Positions 1-6,390 of a DNA stretch of 9,135 nt are shown here, in pieces. Location: assembly GCA_016929365.1 (NCBI GenBank), contig JAFGIZ010000220.1, positions 1-9,135 on the forward strand, in the 5' to 3' direction. How positions within the stretch are numbered: position 1 is the stretch's first letter; the number at the start of each line of letters is the position of its first letter. The notes beneath the pieces were generated by a model. The model saw nothing but the letters and a program-made list of their open reading frames with translations, searched no databases and was not told the origin of the DNA. Origin of the DNA: Lentisphaerota bacterium (GTDB taxonomy: Bacteria > Verrucomicrobiota > Kiritimatiellia > UBA8416 > JAFGIZ01). A program made the translations under genes and the position numbers.

Positions 1-113
1 AACACTGAACACAGACGCCGCCCTGAGGGTTGGCACATCGTTATGCATTGATGAGAACTGGCGTTCATTTCAACGGAGTTGGCTAGGGTTCAGCAGTCCG
101 CGGGGCGTTCACC

Positions 114-2840
114 ATGCGGAAAGCGGCAGGATATCTGGCCTTTTGGGCGGGCATTGTTGTACTGGCCGCCATAGCGCTAATCTGCCGTCGAGGCGTCCGT
201 ACCCCTGACTCAACGCTGGACGAGGCGTGGTCAGGGAAAGAAGGGCACGGCCCCACGGCCGCGACAACCGCACACACAGGCTTGGGCGTTCCGGCCGGAC
301 AGCCTGCGCCAGGTGCAAGCGGTACGGCGAATCTTTCCCCGCGAACGTCGGGACACACAAACGCGCCTCCGGATCTCTCCCTGCCCGCCTCCCCGGACCT
401 GAAGCTGGATCGCGACCCGGACATGGGCACGCCCCGATTTGTCCGGCGACGCTCCGCTTATCTCACACCGCCCCTGCCGGACGCCACACCGGAAGCCGTG
501 ACAAAGGCCTTCCTGGAAGCCAACGGTCGCGCTTTCACGCTCGCCCCTTCGGACCTTCAAGCGCCCAACGCCCGGCTGACGCGGGATGTGACCACCCGGC
601 ACAACGGCATGCGCTCGCTGACCTGGCAGCAGCAGAAGGACGGCTTGGATATCTACGGGGCCATCTTCATGCTGAACCTGACCGACGACAACCGCATCAT
701 CAACGTCTCAAGCCGCGCCCTCCACATGCCCTGTGTCCGGTTCCACGATACCGTGACGGTCTCCGAGAAGGAAGCCGTGGAGATCGCGGAAGATTCTCTG
801 CCCACGGATCGCACAGATGGCACGGATGAAGAAGCTTTCAGCTTTCAGTTTTCGTCCCTCAGCCCGCCCTCCCTGCTCTGGTACCCTCTCGACCAGATTT
901 CCGCGGTCAAAGCCTGGGACGTGACGCTGACCGTCAAGCCCGCTTCCCTCTTACCGCTTACCCCTTCCCCCTCCACCCATCGCCTTCTGATCCGCGCCGA
1001 TACGGGCGAAGTGGTCGAAGACATCAACCTCACCTGGTCGCTTCAGAATGCAACATTCAGCGTCTACACGGACGACAGCCCGAATCCCATGACCCCTGGC
1101 ACGGGGGCGCCGACCAACTACGTTCCGCCCGAAGTACCCCGGTTGCCGGTCACGCTGAGCGCCCTGGATACGAACGCCTCGCCCGAAGGCTGGATCCCGG
1201 ACGGGGAGACCGACCTGGCGGGGAACAACGCCAACGTCTATGCCGACTGGGATGACAATGACAGCCGGGATGAGCCGCCTGTTTCAGGGACCGGCTATCG
1301 GGTCTTTGACTGGCCGTGCGACCTGACGAAGTCTCCGACGAACTATGTCAATGCGTCGCAAGTACAGGCGTTCTATCTGGCCAATACGTTCCATGACCGG
1401 CTCTACGCCATGGGGTTCGACGAAGCCGCCGGTAACTTCCAGGGCAATAATTTCGGACGGGGCGGGCTGGGCAGCGACGCACTGGTCGTCGAAATCCAGA
1501 ACGGCGGACTTTTGGGCTACGAGTGGGGCAACCAGGCATGGTACGAGGGCTGGGGAGACGGCACGGCGGGCAAGGTCGTCATGTCGATCTTCGGGCGCTC
1601 CTCGCCGCACCGCTGCGCTGTCCTGGATGCCCAGTTGATGTATCATGAGATCGCGCACGGATTGTCTTCCCGTCTGATCGGCAACGGGTTCGGGTTGACC
1701 ACCGTGCAGTCGCGCGGCATGGCCGAAGGCTGGAGCGACTTCTTCGCCCTGACACTCCCATCCGCGCCGGGCGACGACCTGCACGGCTGTTACGCCATCG
1801 CGACTTACGCGGCGATCTATCAGGATGATGCCGGCGCCAATTACTACGGCATCCGGCGTTTTCCATACTCCACGCAGACCAATAAAGCGCCCCAGACGCT
1901 GGCGGATACCGACCCCAACCAGATCGCTTTTCCCCCGGGAATCCCGCGTAATCCGGATTTCGGCAGCGAAGACGCCGACCAGATCCACAACATCGGCGAG
2001 ATCTGGTGCCTGATGCTGTGGGAATGCCGGGCGAACCTGATCGAGGCACACGGCTTTGACGGTAACGAGACGATGATGCAACTGGTCGTGGACGGCATGA
2101 AGCTCTCCCCGCTCAATCCGACGTTCATCGAGGCGCGCGACGCCGTGCTGCAGGCCGACCTGGTGAACGACGGGGGAGCAAACCAGATTGCGTTGTGGAA
2201 GGGGTTTGCGAAGCGCGGGCTGGGGTGGTCGGCGTCGGTGCCGCCATCGGTGAGCACAGTGGGGATGGTCGAAGGGTATGACCTTCCGTTCGGGCTGACT
2301 GCCGAAGTCACTGAATCTTCAGGGGACGGTGACGGATACATTGAGCCGGGCGAGAGCGGGGAACTGGTTATTGCACTGACCAGCCACGAGATGGCGCTCT
2401 CCAACATCACGGCCGTCCTGACCACACCTTCCAGCAATATCACCGTTACAGTCAGTAACGCGGCATTGCCGGCGATGGCCATCGGGGGGACCAGCACCTC
2501 ATCACCGCCGTTCGTTTTCACGGCGGATGGGGGCTTCCCGGGCAATGCCGATGCGTGCTTCACGGTGCGCGTCCAGAGCGACAAGGGGTGGTTCGACGAA
2601 CCGGTCACGGTGCGGATCGGCAACCCCTGCGATTATCCGCCGGAGATCACGGATATCACGGTAACGGACATCGGTGAATCGGAGGCGTGGGTCTCATGGC
2701 GAACGGGCATTCCGAGCCGGGGCCGTGTCGAATACGGGGTAGCCACCAACTACGGCTCCTGCACGGCGACGGGACTGACGTGGGAGACGGAGCACGCAGC
2801 ACAACTCACCGGCCTGAACAAAGGGAACGTATACCATTAG
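114..2840 (+). CDS. Secreted M36 (fungalysin-type) zinc metallopeptidase, ending at an in-frame TAG inside an FN3 domain
   Basis: The 908-residue product starts at ATG 114 with a basic N-terminus (MRKAAGY) and a hydrophobic stretch at about residues 8-24, ending in Cys-Arg-Arg. This is a signal peptide or anchor; the sequence around the Cys does not fit a good lipobox. Residues 30-100 are a Pro/Thr/Gly-rich linker. Residues 125-205 resemble an FTP (fungalysin/thermolysin) propeptide. The catalytic core carries the zinc motif HEIAH at 511-515, the third ligand Glu538 in GMAEGWSDFF, and the family-typical HNIGEIW at 625-631. Established for the family: M36 enzymes are secreted endopeptidases made as inhibited zymogens. 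Residues 725-836 look like an Ig-like beta domain. Residues 841-908 are most of a fibronectin-III domain that breaks at the TAG. The same frame continues to 4631, so this is probably the N-terminal part of a larger protein. No strong ribosome-binding site precedes ATG 114 (only GGGGCG). Confidence 0.88.
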   Translation: MRKAAGYLAFWAGIVVLAAIALICRRGVRTPDSTLDEAWSGKEGHGPTAATTAHTGLGVPAGQPAPGASGTANLSPRTSGHTNAPPDLSLPASPDLKLDRDPDMGTPRFVRRRSAYLTPPLPDATPEAVTKAFLEANGRAFTLAPSDLQAPNARLTRDVTTRHNGMRSLTWQQQKDGLDIYGAIFMLNLTDDNRIINVSSRALHMPCVRFHDTVTVSEKEAVEIAEDSLPTDRTDGTDEEAFSFQFSSLSPPSLLWYPLDQISAVKAWDVTLTVKPASLLPLTPSPSTHRLLIRADTGEVVEDINLTWSLQNATFSVYTDDSPNPMTPGTGAPTNYVPPEVPRLPVTLSALDTNASPEGWIPDGETDLAGNNANVYADWDDNDSRDEPPVSGTGYRVFDWPCDLTKSPTNYVNASQVQAFYLANTFHDRLYAMGFDEAAGNFQGNNFGRGGLGSDALVVEIQNGGLLGYEWGNQAWYEGWGDGTAGKVVMSIFGRSSPHRCAVLDAQLMYHEIAHGLSSRLIGNGFGLTTVQSRGMAEGWSDFFALTLPSAPGDDLHGCYAIATYAAIYQDDAGANYYGIRRFPYSTQTNKAPQTLADTDPNQIAFPPGIPRNPDFGSEDADQIHNIGEIWCLMLWECRANLIEAHGFDGNETMMQLVVDGMKLSPLNPTFIEARDAVLQADLVNDGGANQIALWKGFAKRGLGWSASVPPSVSTVGMVEGYDLPFGLTAEVTESSGDGDGYIEPGESGELVIALTSHEMALSNITAVLTTPSSNITVTVSNAALPAMAIGGTSTSSPPFVFTADGGFPGNADACFTVRVQSDKGWFDEPVTVRIGNPCDYPPEITDITVTDIGESEAWVSWRTGIPSRGRVEYGVATNYGSCTATGLTWETEHAAQLTGLNKGNVYH
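803..829 (+). repeat. Three imperfect 9-base tandem units inside the M36 propeptide
   Basis: The units are cacggatcg (803-811), cacagatgg (812-820) and cacggatga (821-829). Translated in the gene frame they give TDR-TDG-TDE, an acidic Thr-Asp triplet repeat at about residues 231-239. Unit length is a multiple of three, so expansion or loss keeps the frame. It lies just upstream of two 7-base repeat clusters. Confidence 0.8.
833..853 (+). repeat. Three 7-base tandem units inside the M36 propeptide
   Basis: The units are agctttc (833-839), agctttc (840-846) and agttttc (847-853), with a single mismatch in the last. They encode part of the AFSFQFSS stretch. A seven-base unit is not a multiple of three, so one copy gained or lost would shift the reading frame, while three units (21 bases) preserve it. 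This is directly visible; any role in slippage is inference. Confidence 0.8.
943..977 (+). repeat. Five degenerate 7-base tandem units inside the M36 propeptide
   Basis: Consecutive heptamers are cttccct (943-949), cttaccg (950-956), cttaccc (957-963), cttcccc (964-970) and ctccacc (971-977). They encode a low-complexity Leu/Pro/Ser/Thr stretch at about residues 277-288, between better conserved propeptide segments. The pyrimidine-only character of most units and the constant 7-base period suggest a decayed heptanucleotide array that has been accommodated in frame. Confidence 0.65.
2838..2840 (+). other. In-frame TAG interrupting a single long open frame (114-4631)
   Basis: The codons before the TAG read GNVYH and the codons after it read RIRAYGTNG, all in one frame. 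FN3-type domains commonly end a strand with Y-x-[aromatic]-R-[VI]-R-A, so the TAG sits exactly where an aromatic residue such as Tyr (TAT/TAC, one base away) is expected. No other stop interrupts the frame between 114 and the TGA at 4629-4631. The candidate explanations are a recent nonsense mutation, a sequencing or assembly error, or readthrough/recoding. The first two are the simplest. Confidence 0.85.
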
Positions 2841-2924
2841 CGGATCCGCGCGTACGGGACCAACGGCTTAGACGCTATTTCGGCCGACCATACGTTCCGT
2901 ACGCGGGACCGGGTTTACGTCAGC

Positions 2925-4631
2925 GTGTCGAGCACGGCCACCCAGGAACTCGGAACGATCGACGCGCCGTTCCGAAGCCTGCAGGCGGCGGCCGAGGCGG
3001 CGAAGCTTACCGGCGACGACATCCTGGTGGCGATGGGCACGTATACCAGCGCGCAGGTCGAAGCCGTCTTGAATCTGGATGGCTCGGATTACGATCTGAC
3101 GGTCGAGGGGGGGTACAGCCCGGACTTTTCGGTCAGGAACCCTAACTTGTGCGAGACAGTGCTTGATGGGCAGAGACAGCGGCGTGGGATTAGCTTGGAC
3201 AACGGGGCAAGGCTAAGTGTGAGCGGGTTGACGATTACACGCGGCCATGGCGAATGGGGAGGGGGTGTGCATGTGCGGAAGGCCGTGTTCAGTGCGGACA
3301 ATTGCCTGATCGTGGGGAACAGTTCGACGAGCGTAATCAACAACTTCGGTGGTGGAGTATACGGCACGCTCGCAAGTCATGTGCTAATCACTTCGTCAAC
3401 TCTCACGAGCAATTCTGCGGGCTTTGGGGGAGGAGTATTTGGCATTTCTTCTGGTACATCCATTGAAATGCGGGATTCGACGATTTGCAGCAACGGAGTC
3501 ATATTCACCAGCGGTGGGGTTGAAGTCGAGTTAGCGGCCTCCCTACAGATCTCGGGATGCGCGATTTTTTGTAATGACGGTGCTTATGTAGGGGGAGGGT
3601 TGTCCATCCTTCCGTTTTGCAGCGGAGTCTTGGAGAATTCAACAGTTGTTGATAATCAGGCCATGTCTTCTGTCGACCCAGACAGCCATGGTGGCGGGGG
3701 GGCTTCCGTTTCTGGTTCTTCCAGTACAGCAACACTTTCGACGCAGAATTCATTGCTTTGGGGCAACGCTTCTCCTTTCGGGAACGATTTGCGGTGTGCT
3801 GCCAAATCCGAAGTCCACGCCAACTACTGCGACATCGGCGACATCTACGGCACGCTGGCGACCAGCAACCATATCATCAGCGCCGATCCGCAGTTCGCCA
3901 ACCCATCCGCGGGCGATTACCACCTGCTCTACGGGTCGCCCTGTATCGACGCGGGGATGACGAACTACGGAGGCGGCGTCCTTGACATGGATGGCGAACC
4001 GCGTCCCTTCGGCGCCGCGATGGATATGGGCGCGGATGAATTCACCGATACGGACGGGGATCACATGGCGGATTACTGGGAGCGGGGACGGTTCGGGAGC
4101 ATTACCAACGCCGACGGCACGGCGGACGGCGATGCGGACGCGCTCGACGATTTCGGAGAGTACATGAAACAGACCGATCCGGGTAATCCGGATACGGACG
4201 GGGACCTGGCCGAGGACGGCTGGGAGGCGATCAACGGGTACGACCCGCTCGACCCGGACATGGACGGCGACGGGATGTGGGACGGCTGGGAAGCGATCCA
4301 CGCGCTCAATGCGTTTACCAACGACGCCGCGCTGAACCCGGACGGCGATCCGCATAACAACCTTCAGGAATTCGCTGCCGATACGGACCCCTGGGACAGC
4401 AACTCCCTGTTGCAGGTCCTCTATATCGGCAAGGAGGAAGACGGGATGCGGATTGACTGGAAGGGCGGCGTCGATTCGTGGCAATGGCTGGAGACGAGCA
4501 CGAACCTGCTGGACACGGACGGTTGGGAGTGGATCGTCGGGTTTCCGCCGGAACGTCCGGTGACGAATAAGTTTATTTTTCGGGGCGAGACGAACCGAAC
4601 GCAGTTCTACCGGATCCGGGCGGAGCGGTGA
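2925..4631 (+). CDS. Right-handed beta-helix / Ca-binding repeat protein; likely the C-terminal half of the interrupted M36 gene
   Basis: The first start codon after the TAG is GTG 2925, with no clear ribosome-binding site and no signal peptide. The frame is the same as the upstream peptidase and open from 2841, so independent translation is doubtful. Residues (numbered from 2925) 7-40 resemble the entry to a beta-helix (GTIDAPFRSLQAA). Residues 97-280 hold about seven rungs with repeated GGG[VL] turns and [ST]xxxSN-type ladders. Residues 275-372 resemble the 'choice-of-anchor Q' region (NSLLWGN, DPQFANP, GSPCIDAG, DMGADEF). Residues 375-490 contain Ca-binding DxDxDG-type segments (DTDGDHMADYWE, DTDGDLAEDGWE, DMDGDGMWDGWE), like thrombospondin type 3 repeats. 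The last 75 residues form a W...STNL...FYRIRAE module. It probably acts outside the cell as a surface or glycan-binding part. The GC content drops in the helix section. The remnant could still be functional if readthrough or internal initiation occurs. Confidence 0.75.
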   Translation: MSSTATQELGTIDAPFRSLQAAAEAAKLTGDDILVAMGTYTSAQVEAVLNLDGSDYDLTVEGGYSPDFSVRNPNLCETVLDGQRQRRGISLDNGARLSVSGLTITRGHGEWGGGVHVRKAVFSADNCLIVGNSSTSVINNFGGGVYGTLASHVLITSSTLTSNSAGFGGGVFGISSGTSIEMRDSTICSNGVIFTSGGVEVELAASLQISGCAIFCNDGAYVGGGLSILPFCSGVLENSTVVDNQAMSSVDPDSHGGGGASVSGSSSTATLSTQNSLLWGNASPFGNDLRCAAKSEVHANYCDIGDIYGTLATSNHIISADPQFANPSAGDYHLLYGSPCIDAGMTNYGGGVLDMDGEPRPFGAAMDMGADEFTDTDGDHMADYWERGRFGSITNADGTADGDADALDDFGEYMKQTDPGNPDTDGDLAEDGWEAINGYDPLDPDMDGDGMWDGWEAIHALNAFTNDAALNPDGDPHNNLQEFAADTDPWDSNSLLQVLYIGKEEDGMRIDWKGGVDSWQWLETSTNLLDTDGWEWIVGFPPERPVTNKFIFRGETNRTQFYRIRAER

Positions 4632-4656
4632 GGGGTAACGGTAAACAGGTATAGCG

Positions 4657-4677
4657 CCTCTTCAGCGCGGGAAGAGG
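4657..4677. terminator. Possible short hairpin between the convergent genes
   Basis: cctcttc (4657-4663) can pair with gaagagg (4671-4677) around a 7-base loop. It straddles the stop codon of the minus-strand gene, 25 bases past the plus-strand stop. Neither side is followed by a T-run, so this is at best a weak or bidirectional Rho-independent signal; it may be chance. Confidence 0.2.
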
Positions 4678-5873
4678 AGATTGATGAGGCCGGGGCCCCG
4701 GAGGGCGCCGAGGGCGCCGGCGGGGCAGGCGGATTCGCTGAAGGTCTGGACGCGGTCCGGCGGCTCGCCGGGCCTGCGCACGGCGACGGGGACGGGCGTG
4801 CGGGTATGCTTGCGCAGCGCGACGGGCACGGGATGGTCGGGCAGCACGGCCACGGTGGTATCGTCGGGCATGCGGTCGAGCACGCGCTGCACGACGCGGT
4901 GGTCGAAATCCTCGATGGCCCGCATTTTCATCTCGAGATCGCCCGCGTGCGAGACCTCGTCGATGGCTTCCACGTGAAGGTAGATCAGGTCATAGGCGCC
5001 CAGGGCCTCGAGGGCGGCGTCCGCCTTGCCCTCGTAATTCGTGTCGACGTAGCCTGTGGCGCCGGGCACTTCGAGACGTTCCATGCCCAGGCAGCGGCCG
5101 AGCCCCACGATGACGTCCACGGCGGATATGACCGCCGCCCTGATGCCGCAGCGCTCGGCCAGGGTGCGGATGGCGCCCGCCTTGCCGCCGCTCCAGGGCC
5201 AGAGGCCGTTGGCGGGCGGGTGGCCCTCTTTGCGCAGCGCGGCGTTGACGGGATGGTCGTCCAGGAACGGCGCCGCCTCGAGCATCAGCGTGCGCAGGAA
5301 CGCCGCGGTGGGTTCGGCGTCCGCCGTCCGCGCGCGCGGCAGGTGTTCGGCGATCCGGGCGCCCTGGTTGTCGTCGGGCTTTTCGGTGGCGACCTCGGCG
5401 GAGAAGCGGCGGCCGGACAGGACGAGCAGGTTGCGGTAGCTGACCCCGGCGTGAAAGCGGATATCGTCCGCGCCGAATTGCTCGTTCAGGGCGTCGATCA
5501 GGACGGCCGCCGGCGCGGGCGGGATATGGCCGCCGGAAAAGTCGGTCAAGACCCCGTCGGCCACGGTGGTGAGGTTGACGCGGAAGGCGACATCGTCGGG
5601 TCCGAGCGGAATGCCGCGTCCGGCGGCCTCGAGCGGGCCGCGCCCGCAATATTCGCGGGCCAGGTCGCAGCCGAGGACGGACATGTTGGCCACGTCGCTG
5701 CTGGTGGGATAGCCCTCGGGCAGGGTCAGCAGCGTCCCGCAGCGGCCTTCCCGGGCGATGCGGTCCATGCCGGGGGTGCGCGCGGCTTCGAGCGGGGTGC
5801 GGCCGTCGAGCTCCGGAATGGGGTCGTCCGCCATGCCGTCGCCCAGGAAAATAATGGTTCCGGCGCGCTTCAT
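4662..5873 (-). CDS. apgM: Archaeal-type cofactor-independent phosphoglycerate mutase (ApgM / proposed homoserine kinase family)
   Basis: The 403-residue product starts at ATG 5873 and belongs to the alkaline phosphatase superfamily. Metal- and catalysis-related motifs are visible: FLGDGMADDPI at 9-19, PTSSDVANMS at 56-65 (containing the likely nucleophile Ser), NGLWPW at 222-227, HVEAIDEVSHAGD at 300-312, and PDHPVP at 345-350 followed by His356. Established: this branch interconverts 3- and 2-phosphoglycerate without 2,3-bisphosphoglycerate, using divalent metals, in the cytoplasm. A bacterial subgroup has also been annotated as a proposed homoserine kinase, and the sequence alone does not decide between them. 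It overlaps the PilZ gene upstream by four bases (ATGA) and has no clear ribosome-binding site of its own, so translational coupling is likely. Longer minus-strand readings that start further upstream have no family similarity. A long plus-strand frame over the same bases is a GC-driven shadow. Confidence 0.88.
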   Translation of the reverse strand: MKRAGTIIFLGDGMADDPIPELDGRTPLEAARTPGMDRIAREGRCGTLLTLPEGYPTSSDVANMSVLGCDLAREYCGRGPLEAAGRGIPLGPDDVAFRVNLTTVADGVLTDFSGGHIPPAPAAVLIDALNEQFGADDIRFHAGVSYRNLLVLSGRRFSAEVATEKPDDNQGARIAEHLPRARTADAEPTAAFLRTLMLEAAPFLDDHPVNAALRKEGHPPANGLWPWSGGKAGAIRTLAERCGIRAAVISAVDVIVGLGRCLGMERLEVPGATGYVDTNYEGKADAALEALGAYDLIYLHVEAIDEVSHAGDLEMKMRAIEDFDHRVVQRVLDRMPDDTTVAVLPDHPVPVALRKHTRTPVPVAVRRPGEPPDRVQTFSESACPAGALGALRGPGLINLLFPR

Positions 5874-6250
5874 GCGGTCGCGGCGGCCAGACCGCGCAGG
5901 CGGGTTTCGACGGCGTTGGCCCAGTCCAGGGCGCGGCGGTCGAGGGTTTCGGAGATCCGCAGACCGGCCCGGTGGGACAGCACGATGTCGTCCGGCGCCG
6001 CATGCGACCAGATGACACGGGCCAGGTGACGGTAGCGGTCCGCCGGCCGGGCCAGGGCGACTTCGAGGCGCAGCTTCGCGCCCACCGGCAGGGCGGAGGG
6101 CAGGGCGAGTCGCAGCCCGTGCACGGAGAGATCGTAGGTCGAGCATTGAAACGCCTGGTTCTCCAGCTCGGGGGCGTCCGGGGCGCTTTCCACGGTGACC
6201 GTGACGGGGTTGGTCTCGACAACGCGCGGTTCCAGGCGGTTTTCGTTCAT
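5870..6250 (-). CDS. PilZ-domain protein, putative cyclic-di-GMP receptor
   Basis: The 126-residue single-domain protein (from ATG 6250) shows the PilZ signature: RLEPR at residues 5-9 (RxxxR), then DLSVHG at 40-45 ([DN]xSxxG). These are followed by beta strands ending in ARVIW (77-81) and GLRIS (96-100). Established: these residues grip cyclic-di-GMP, and PilZ proteins turn the signal into changes in motility, polysaccharide export or enzyme activity. All ligand residues are present, so binding is plausible. The start is uncertain: ATG 6250 puts RxxxR right at the N-terminus, ATG 6268 adds six residues, and a TTG at 6280 adds ten; none has a strong ribosome-binding site. It is first in a two-gene unit with the ApgM-type enzyme and is divergent from trpS. 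Confidence 0.85.
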   Translation of the reverse strand: MNENRLEPRVVETNPVTVTVESAPDAPELENQAFQCSTYDLSVHGLRLALPSALPVGAKLRLEVALARPADRYRHLARVIWSHAAPDDIVLSHRAGLRISETLDRRALDWANAVETRLRGLAAATA

Positions 6251-6390
6251 ACAGTAATTCTGATGCATTTCGCCCGACAAGTAAAGCCCCCGTGCAGGGC
6301 GGCCGGCTCCGTCCGGTCCGGGAAAGTTGGCGCTTGAAAGATCGGGGTCGAGATTGGAGACTGCGCGGTTGTAAAGGAGACCGCGGGATA
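6251..6390. promoter_or_regulatory. Divergent intergenic region between the PilZ gene and trpS
   Basis: These 140 bases separate two divergent units and must hold promoters for both if each is transcribed from its own start. I see no convincing -35/-10 pair. A TTGAAA at 6334-6339 on the plus strand could be a -35, but the expected -10 position is poor (around gagact). No T-box-like or other leader structure was recognised ahead of trpS, though the space is too short for most. Confidence 0.35.
6373..6380 (+). promoter_or_regulatory. Ribosome-binding site of trpS
   Basis: AAAGGAGA lies 10 bases before ATG 6391. It fixes the start at MRILSGIQPSG, which matches the normal N-terminus of bacterial TrpS, rather than a start 33 codons further upstream in the same frame. 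Confidence 0.8.

Noticed and set aside
30..47. Sigma-54-like promoter (TTGGCAC ... TATGCA) upstream of the M36 gene
   Set aside because: The invariant GG and GC are 11 bases apart rather than 10 and the second element is TATGC instead of TTGC; no paired sigma-70 boxes are visible either.
1284..2081. Minus-strand frames antisense to the M36 catalytic domain
   Set aside because: They overlap the strongly conserved HEIAH/GMAEGWSDFF coding region and have no family similarity.
2687..3145. Plus-strand frame spanning the TAG, as evidence of a frameshift joining the halves
   Set aside because: The two halves are already in the same frame, so no shift is needed; the translation of this other frame is Arg/Gly-rich shadow.
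4701..4718. Perfect 9-base duplication (gagggcgcc x2) near the 3' end of apgM
   Set aside because: It is in frame, encodes GAL-GAL in the variable C-terminus, and is unremarkable in GC-rich coding DNA.
4806..6029. Long plus-strand frame (407 codons) over the phosphoglycerate mutase gene
   Set aside because: It is antisense to a gene with clear family motifs; its translation is low-complexity Gly/Ala/Val/Arg-rich, as expected from GC-rich third positions.
6251..6390. T-box or Trp attenuator ahead of trpS
   Set aside because: No conserved T-box core, leader peptide with Trp codons or terminator hairpin with T-run is visible.
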